A model generated the notes under the pieces. It ran no database searches and was not told the DNA's origin. It was given only the letters and a program-made list of their open reading frames with translations. Source: Cruorifilaria tuberocauda (Eukaryota > Nematoda > Chromadorea > Rhabditida > Onchocercidae). Taken from it: 40,624 nucleotides of DNA. This document shows, in pieces, positions 34,301-40,624 of this stretch. The stretch is taken from assembly GCA_013365365.1 (NCBI GenBank), contig JABVXU010000480.1, positions 1-40,624 on the forward strand, written 5' to 3'. The translations under genes and the position numbers were made by a program. Each line of letters starts with the position of its first letter. Position 1 is the stretch's first letter.

Positions 34301-37300
34301 GATGTGCCAGAAATCGAAGAAGTTATCTTAAGACGAGGTGTAAAAGCCACAATTCCTGTGAAGTAAATTAATTTGTTCGTTTCTAATGGTCCTTCATAAT
34401 CCTTCATAATTGTTATATAATTTCCGTTGATTTTTACATTGTATTAAACATTTTTTACCCTAAATTTTATTTTTTAGAGCTATTTTAAATGTAATTCAAC
34501 AAAATATAGCTGAAGGTGTCGGAAATGTTGTGCTGGCACGTTCCCATTCATCAATTAGCATCTTTGATTTTCACAAACTGCCACATCCTGTAAGTTAGCT
34601 TTTTAGCTTTTCAGAATATTTTTTTACAAACTATATAAAGAAAATCATCATTAAATAAAAGGTAGAACTTTTTTTGGTTCTTATTTTAGCAAGTTTTATA
34701 TTCAAGGTTAAAAATATTCCGGCACACTACTTAATGGAAATAGTTTGCTGTTTTTCTTGAATTTATTTCGCACTTTTATCTATATTTTTTATTCAAACAA
34801 CAAGATATTTTCATATCATTTTCGGTGGCTGCTTTCCTTGTTGTCCTATCTAAAATTATCTAGACATTAAGTAAAACGTAGGATATTACTGGTCAAGTAA
34901 TTTCTGTAGTTCTCTTTCAAGAGTGGGATTACAATTTTGATGTTTTAGAATGGTGAACATGATAATGTCGGTGATCCAATTTCAAAAGCTTTTCAAATGG
35001 AAATTGAGGAAGGTGTTTTATGGCCTATGCGTTACAAAAAAGAGTTTTCAGATTTATTTCGAGCCAGAAATACCACACGTTTTTGGAACAACTATAGGTT
35101 TTTTAATGAAATATAGTTTAAGCTTGATTTTTTATTTTTTATTTATTTCAAATCCAATAATGGTTTGGTTTTTATCCCTGCAAATTGTATCAGATTTATT
35201 TTCTTATTCTTATAGAGTGTGTCATGTTATATTGCTTATATTTTACTATCGACAACTCGAATTAATCTGAATGATTTGACGGCTGTTATCTTAATATTCT
35301 TTCAGAAGTTATACCGCCTTCTGTTTACCCTTTTTCCTAATTTAATTCTCATTTCCAAAATTTGCTAGATAAAACATATTGAGAACACTGATTAAACTTC
35401 AGGGATCGATTTCAAGAGCAGGTAACGGTTTGGTTGGATGAAAATGGTGATGAGGGAGCCATCGCACCATCGATCATTCCAGCTGGTACAGTAACAAGAC
35501 GAGCTGTTCATAAACTTTGGTTGACAGCAATTAATCCAAAAGTATTGATTCTACATTTTATAGTAGTTTTCATTGATTTTAGTGGAGTTGTTAACTTATT
35601 GATCGTGGTCACTGAATATCATAGAATCAATTTATACCGAATTTCACAGATATATTTGCATTTTTTTTAACGCAAAAAATATGAAGTCGCGGTAAATTTC
35701 AAGACTTCAAATCAAATTCACTTAAGATACAATATTATATAATATTCTTGAAACTTCGCTGTTGATTTATTACCCTAAAATAGCATTTTTTTAAAATCTT
35801 TTATCGGTTTTCTATTTTACAGGATGATCAAATGATTGGTACTAACTTGAAGTCAATGGTAGAATGTCCTGAAGATTGGCATATTGTCGGTGCGGATGTT
35901 GACTCGCAGGAACAATGGATAGCAGCAATGTTAGGTGATTGTTGTGTAGGCAAAGGTAAAGCTGGTGCAACTCCTTTCAGTAACATGCTTCTGGCTGGTC
36001 GTAAAGCTGTTCATAGTGATTTGCATAGTGTTGTTGCAAAGTCAGTCGGCATCAGCAGGGATAAAGCAAAGGTTTGCTAGTTGACAAATAGAATTTATGT
36101 GCTTTCTTTGCTTTGTTCCATTTTTGTTTAATCAAAACTTTAATAATAAGTTTATTTAAAATCAAACTTTAAAACGAAATTAGCAAAGTACTTGGGAGCG
36201 GATTAGGTTCATTTATGTAATTTCATATGAGATGCTTTAATCAGTTGGCTGTTTTGTCTGCACTCAATTTTGCTAGGTATGTACATTGAAATAACATTTA
36301 TTGAAGGTATTGAATTATGCGCGGCTTTATGGTTCTGGTGTTATGCATGCAGCTGAATTTCTGATGCAATCAGGAATGAATGCCGAGAAAGCATTGAGTG
36401 TAAGCAACAAGTTGTTTGCTACAACGAAAGGCAAACGATTCAAGTAATTTCTTCAGTTTGTTTGTTCTTCTTTTTCTCTTACTGAAGGAATTCAGTGGAC
36501 ATGTAGCATCAGTTACATTTTTTTTTCCCCATTCACAATGATATGCAAGAAAATAACTGTTTGCTGTGTATCTGTGTTTGCTTTCAAATATTAATGTTTA
36601 GAAGCTAAAATCATATCCTTTTTGTTTCCATAATTTCCAATAAATTTTGTTTATTTTTTCAGTTTTTTAAAACTGAACAAAAATTACAATGATTATTTTC
36701 GTTGGTACATCGATAATGTGTGCACTTCAAGGATGAAGGCGTGCTATGTGTTCGCAAACGGCAGTTATTTCTTACCAGAATATCGCATTCAGCAGGGGTA
36801 TATAAAAATTGTAATTAGAATCAGTTTATTGATTTTCCTGAACGGAATTTTGTTTCATTAATTTGCAAAATTTATGTTAAGCTGAGAACTGAGTTCTAAA
36901 TTTCGGAATTCGTTTTCAGAATTGAAAATTGAATAATTTTAAAATTAATGCTGAAAATTTTTTGAAGGAAACTAACGATAAACTTTGAAGACTGGCTTTA
37001 TGAAAGCGTCTGGAATAAACTACGTGAAAAAGGACAGGATGAAATAGATTTTAATAAAGAATGGTTAATTAAACAAATTTATGATAGGCGCAGTGAATAT
37101 CAGCTTTATACTGGAGGATTGTAAGTGGAATGATCCATTTAATTTAATTCGCTTCCAAAATTCCACTGTAGAAGTAAAATATTGCATTTATTGGAAATTC
37201 TTGAAATAAAATTTAAGCAAATGATTATTCGTAAAGAAGTGAATATTTCAGAATCATTTTTTGATTTAAACTTTTATAGTGAATCTGATACATTCAATTA

Positions 37301-38759
37301 TTTGGAACTAACACTGAATGATTCTAAGCCACGTACTCCGGTACTGGATTGCCAGCTTGGCTATTGCTTGACTCCATTACCGAAGGATGTCAGAGATCAT
37401 GAATATTTCTTGAAAAAATATCGACGTTCAATCATAAATTGGGTAATTGTTGGGCATTATTATTGCCATGATTAATGACAACTTAACCATTTTTTGTAAT
37501 TAAAAACGAATAATTCGAGGGCTGGCATAAAATTTTTTTTGAGAGATTTTGATCGCATCTGGCTTGATATCACTTCGCTGCAGCATTATTAATTGTATTT
37601 GTTGTGTTTCAAATGCTATAATCAGCCGATTGGAGCTGTAATCTTTCTTTAGATTTTCCTAAACGAATGTAATCTGTTTCATAAAGAAAGTGATTTTTAT
37701 TTGGATGATTTTGGAAGGAAGAGAAAAAGATTTGGAATGAATAGATAAGGAGAATTTCAAATTTAATTTATAAAATTGCAAACATTTGAAATGCTGAGTT
37801 CTCATCCTTTGCATCATATGACGTATTTTGTAAGCCTTAAATGGCACATATATATCTTTTTGTAATTACTAATATTGGTAATCAAATCTTTTAGGTATTT
37901 TTAATTTTAGGTGGTGCAATCAAGTGCTGTTGATTTTCTCCATCTGCTTATTGTATGCATGAAATGGCTTTGTGAAACTTATCATATTGAAGCTCGGTTT
38001 GCTCTTTCAATTCACGATGAGGTATAAATTTATTTTGTTCTCAATCTTCATATTTGCTGTTGCTTCCTATCTTTTTTTTTTTGAGTGATGTTTGAGTAAA
38101 TGATTTTATTTTCAGATTAGATATATTGTGCCAGCAAAAGACCGTTATCGATGTGCACTGGCGTTATCATTAAGTAATATGTATGTGCGTGCTATGATTT
38201 CTGAAAAATTGGGCATTAGAGAGCTACCAATGGTTTGTCAATAGCTTTTGAAAATGTCTACGACTTTAAATCATTTAGTACTAACATTTTCGTGTAATGG
38301 TCGTGTACCTTCATATCATGAACAGCTGACATTAACTGCCAAAAATTTTCGATAGCTACTCGCTTCGTTTTTTCAATTCTTTACATTGTGTTATGTGATT
38401 TTCAATAAAACCCGTTTATGTTCTACTTTTTTCATTACTTTTTTATTAATTTTCAGTCGGTTGCATTCTTTAGCCAGGTTGATATTGATCGTGTACTTCG
38501 AAAAGAAGTCAATTTAGTATGTACGACTCCATCCGGTGAATGCATTCCGCCAGGTTGGTTCTATTCTATTTTTATATATTTAAATGTAAATTAGGAAGTG
38601 AAGAAAAAAGTTTAAACTGGCATTTATAGCTTAAAGAAGTGTTGTTAAGGAGAAGGATTAGACATGAACACTATTTTGATGAAAACTGGTGGTACGTTGA
38701 AGGAAGTTGCAGTGGAGGAATATCAAGAGCATGAGAGAAAGCATTCCATAAAATATTGA
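31326..38759 (+). CDS. POLG: DNA polymerase gamma catalytic subunit (mitochondrial)
   Basis: Twenty-two exons: 31326-31739, 32012-32112, 32269-32440, 32566-32679, 32893-33054, 33340-33419, 33518-33706, 33847-33909, 34029-34204, 34281-34362, 34478-34589, 34949-35097, 35403-35541, 35823-36071, 36307-36443, 36663-36797, 36968-37120, 37172-37442, 37911-38021, 38116-38232, 38457-38553, 38650-38759. Total 3333 nt, 1110 aa (human 1239). The N terminus ([20 protein letters not shown]) is a basic mitochondrial presequence. Proofreading motifs: Exo I FFDVEV (Asp150, Glu152), Exo II HNVAFDR (Asp218), Exo III YCACD (Tyr326, Asp330). Family-A polymerase motifs: A GADVDSQE (Asp676), [11 protein letters not shown] (Lys734, Tyr738, Tyr742), C SIHDE (Asp1002). 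All catalytic residues are present, so it should be active in replicating mtDNA. The spacer and accessory-interacting region is shorter than in human, as in other nematodes. Motif C reads HDEI rather than HDEV. Intron 3 has a GC donor (AAG|GCAAGT). Confidence 0.98.
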
Positions 38760-39192
38760 AATAATTAATTATGTACAAATCTAAATGGTTATTATCAAGT
38801 GTTTTGTTGTTGCCGTTAATTAATTCAAGTAATGTCAAAATGTTGTTGAATTTAATTTGTAAATGCATGAAAAGGTCAAGAGCATTGTTTATTACGAACG
38901 ATGTGAAATTATCAAATATATCGGCCATCAGTTCATTCACTGGTTCTAATAACTGTAACAGATGGTACATAATATTAACTATTAGTATTAATACCCGTAT
39001 AAAGGATACAGCAATTACGAAATTAGCGGAACATCTTATATGATTGATAAACACTGAGCTAAATCAGAACTGCTGTGGAAACAACGGATTGAAGGAAAAA
39101 TCAAAAATAAAACGCAAAGATATTTGAAATAATCCCATTTATAGCATTTATTTTTCAGAAATATGAACATTTTAACTAATTGAAGAAACTTT
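38760..39192. other. Tail-to-tail gap between POLG and the PY-motif membrane protein gene
   Basis: About 430 bp that must hold both 3' UTRs. It is open on both strands over about 38771-39043: the minus frame from 39054 runs 127 codons and overlaps the last POLG exon. The translated peptides are Ile/Leu/Asn/Phe-rich with no family features and no splice context, so no gene is called. Confidence 0.5.
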
Positions 39193-40306
39193 TCAAATCG
39201 ATAAGCTATCTTTAAACATGGGTCTTGTCGTTCCATTAAGTTGTACAGTGTAAATTGGTGGCAAATCTTGCATTTCTGAATTCCGTTTCTGCATTTCTAA
39301 AATTTACATTTTAGGAAAGAATTGTTTTGATTTCTGAACTTCTCTATATTATTCTCCATTCATGTATTACAGTTTCGCAAAGAAAAGTTTCTTATAAAAG
39401 TGAAAGGAGTTATCGATCTCTTTATCAGTAAGTTACGAGGGTTATACCTATTAAATGATATATTATTTGAATTGGTTCTTTCCCTATGTATCGTATGATT
39501 TCGTGCCTTATCGATTAAAACCTAGCATTTTCTGGTTCTTCCCATTGAATTAATTCAGTCATCTATAAATGATAAATTTACCATTTAACCCTAAATATGA
39601 TAGAAAAGAAGTATAACTAAGGAATACTAACCAATTTTTTGTTCTTCAATCATTTTAAGTGCTTCATTATAAGTAGGTAATTGTGAATTAGCTGCAGATG
39701 ATGCTAAAGTACAACTGGAATATTTTGGTGGTAATTGAATTCGTTCTTCTTCCACTTCTGCTTTACAATTCATCAGTAGCCTGAACAAGCTGGAACAAAT
39801 GGATATTTCTTATCATATCTTTGATCGTATCTCTTTCCTTCATTTCCAAATTGATCTAATTTAATTACATTGAAATTAATTTTAAAACGGTTGGAAAATG
39901 TAGAATGGGTCGGATAAGTGAGGTAATTTCGGAGAAATAATTTTTCCCCATGAATTGAAATAATTTGGAAATGTTTTTGTATATTGGAAAATTGAGAGTA
40001 ATTTTTTCAATTGTTGAAGAATTCCCAGTGTTTAGATTATTCGATTCGCGAAAATATCTTACAAATGGAATATACTGGTGGAAACTTTTGAGGGATTCAT
40101 TTTTAACTGAACAAAATTGATTACTAGTTGATCCTTTTATTCAAAATTTTTTTAATAATTAAGAAAATAATTCACCTAATTTCGATTGTTGTACATATAA
40201 GTGCCACAATAAGCCATATATTTTCTGATGTGATATCACATTGTTCCATTACCAAAGTATCAATCAATTTGCATATCAGAAATGATAAATATGTTGCACA
40301 TAAAAT
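39193..40306 (-). CDS. C-terminal part of a multi-pass membrane protein with three PY motifs, LAPTM-like
   Basis: Three exons on the minus strand: 40176-40306, 39632-39789 and 39193-39296. Phases agree and the frame stays open to TGA at 39193; earlier exons lie beyond 40306 and probably outside the window. The first exon encodes one membrane-type segment (LCATYLSFLICKLIDTLV), a short Cys-containing loop (EQCDITSEN), and a second segment (IWLIVALICTTIEISLFRLL) finishing at the exon join. The rest is a cytosolic tail with PPKY, LPTYNEAL and PPIY, the WW-domain-binding motifs of Nedd4-type ubiquitin ligase clients. A tetraspan body with PPxY/LPxY at the C terminus is the plan of lysosomal LAPTM4/5 proteins, so that is the best guess. 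Other PY-tailed membrane adaptors are possible. The protein would be sorted through endosomes and lysosomes if the guess is right. Confidence 0.6.
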
Positions 40307-40624
40307 CTGACGAAAAAAAATTGAATTAATATTTATTTTGCTTTTAATTTTCTCCTAATATTATTTACCTTTGTTGTTTTGTTTTTTTTTTTGATAAATA
40401 ATAATAATTAATATAAATGTGATAATTAAAATCAAAAAGTAAAACTTTTACAACAAAACAACAAACTTAATTATCCTGCGACTAAGTCTTTTTTTAAGAA
40501 TTTCGAATCACTTGAAGACTTTTTTAGTTTTTTAAGTCTAATAAAATGAAAAAGAAAAAGGAAGGAAAATGTTCTATGTAAATTTTCGATAAATCACCTA
40601 TTTATTACTATTAATTATTTGTTA
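40307..40624. other. AT-rich edge region, probably intron of the PY-motif gene
   Basis: About 320 bp of A/T-rich sequence beyond the most upstream visible exon of the minus-strand gene. It ends at the window border. No exon with acceptable splice sites was found. Confidence 0.4.

Noticed and set aside
29224..38759. TRAPPC5-POLG operon
   Set aside because: The 602-bp gap is larger than typical nematode operon spacing, each gene has its own acceptor, and nothing SL2-specific can be seen.

Overview
This is nuclear DNA from a eukaryote, almost certainly a nematode. It is strongly AT-rich. Every gene is cut into small exons (mostly 60-270 nt) by GT-AG introns with a U-rich TTTTCAG-type 3' end. 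Several start codons lie 3-9 nt behind a strong AG acceptor with no upstream donor exon, which is what spliced-leader trans-splicing produces. Base composition, intron style and protein divergence suggest a parasitic clade III (spirurid/filarial-like) worm, but that placement is an inference. No rRNA, tRNA, transposon, CRISPR or prokaryotic operon structure was seen.

Layout, left to right. (1) <1-3943 (+): 3' part of a secreted-type protein with a poly-threonine tract and two PAN/Apple modules. (2) 3944-8245: AT-rich intergenic DNA with simple repeats. (3) 8246-12690 (+): a five-exon gene for a small secreted protein whose ten mature cysteines follow the Meteorin/Meteorin-like pattern; its 3.1-kb first intron holds a 25-bp satellite present twice. 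(4) 12691-14575: tail-to-tail gap with one coding-like island. (5) 14576-22547 (-): Integrator subunit 8, 25 exons, 1003 aa, every splice phase closing. (6) 22548-23319: shared divergent promoter. (7) 23320-28128 (+): a Maelstrom-type protein (HMG box plus MAEL nuclease-fold domain) with a long unrecognised C-terminal tail. (8) 29224-30724 (+): TRAPP subunit 5. (9) 31326-38759 (+): mitochondrial DNA polymerase gamma catalytic subunit, 22 exons, 1110 aa. (10) 39193-40306 and beyond (-): C-terminal part of a multi-pass membrane protein with three PY motifs, LAPTM-like.

The neighbours do not form one pathway. They are a normal mix of housekeeping genes (snRNA 3' processing, ER-Golgi tethering, mtDNA replication) with a germline small-RNA type factor and two secreted proteins. 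The points most worth following are the Maelstrom and Meteorin homologues in a nematode, two GC-AG introns supported by reading frame and homology, and the duplicated satellite. Exon models were built by hand from reading frame, splice signals and remembered family sequence; no alignment or transcript data were available.
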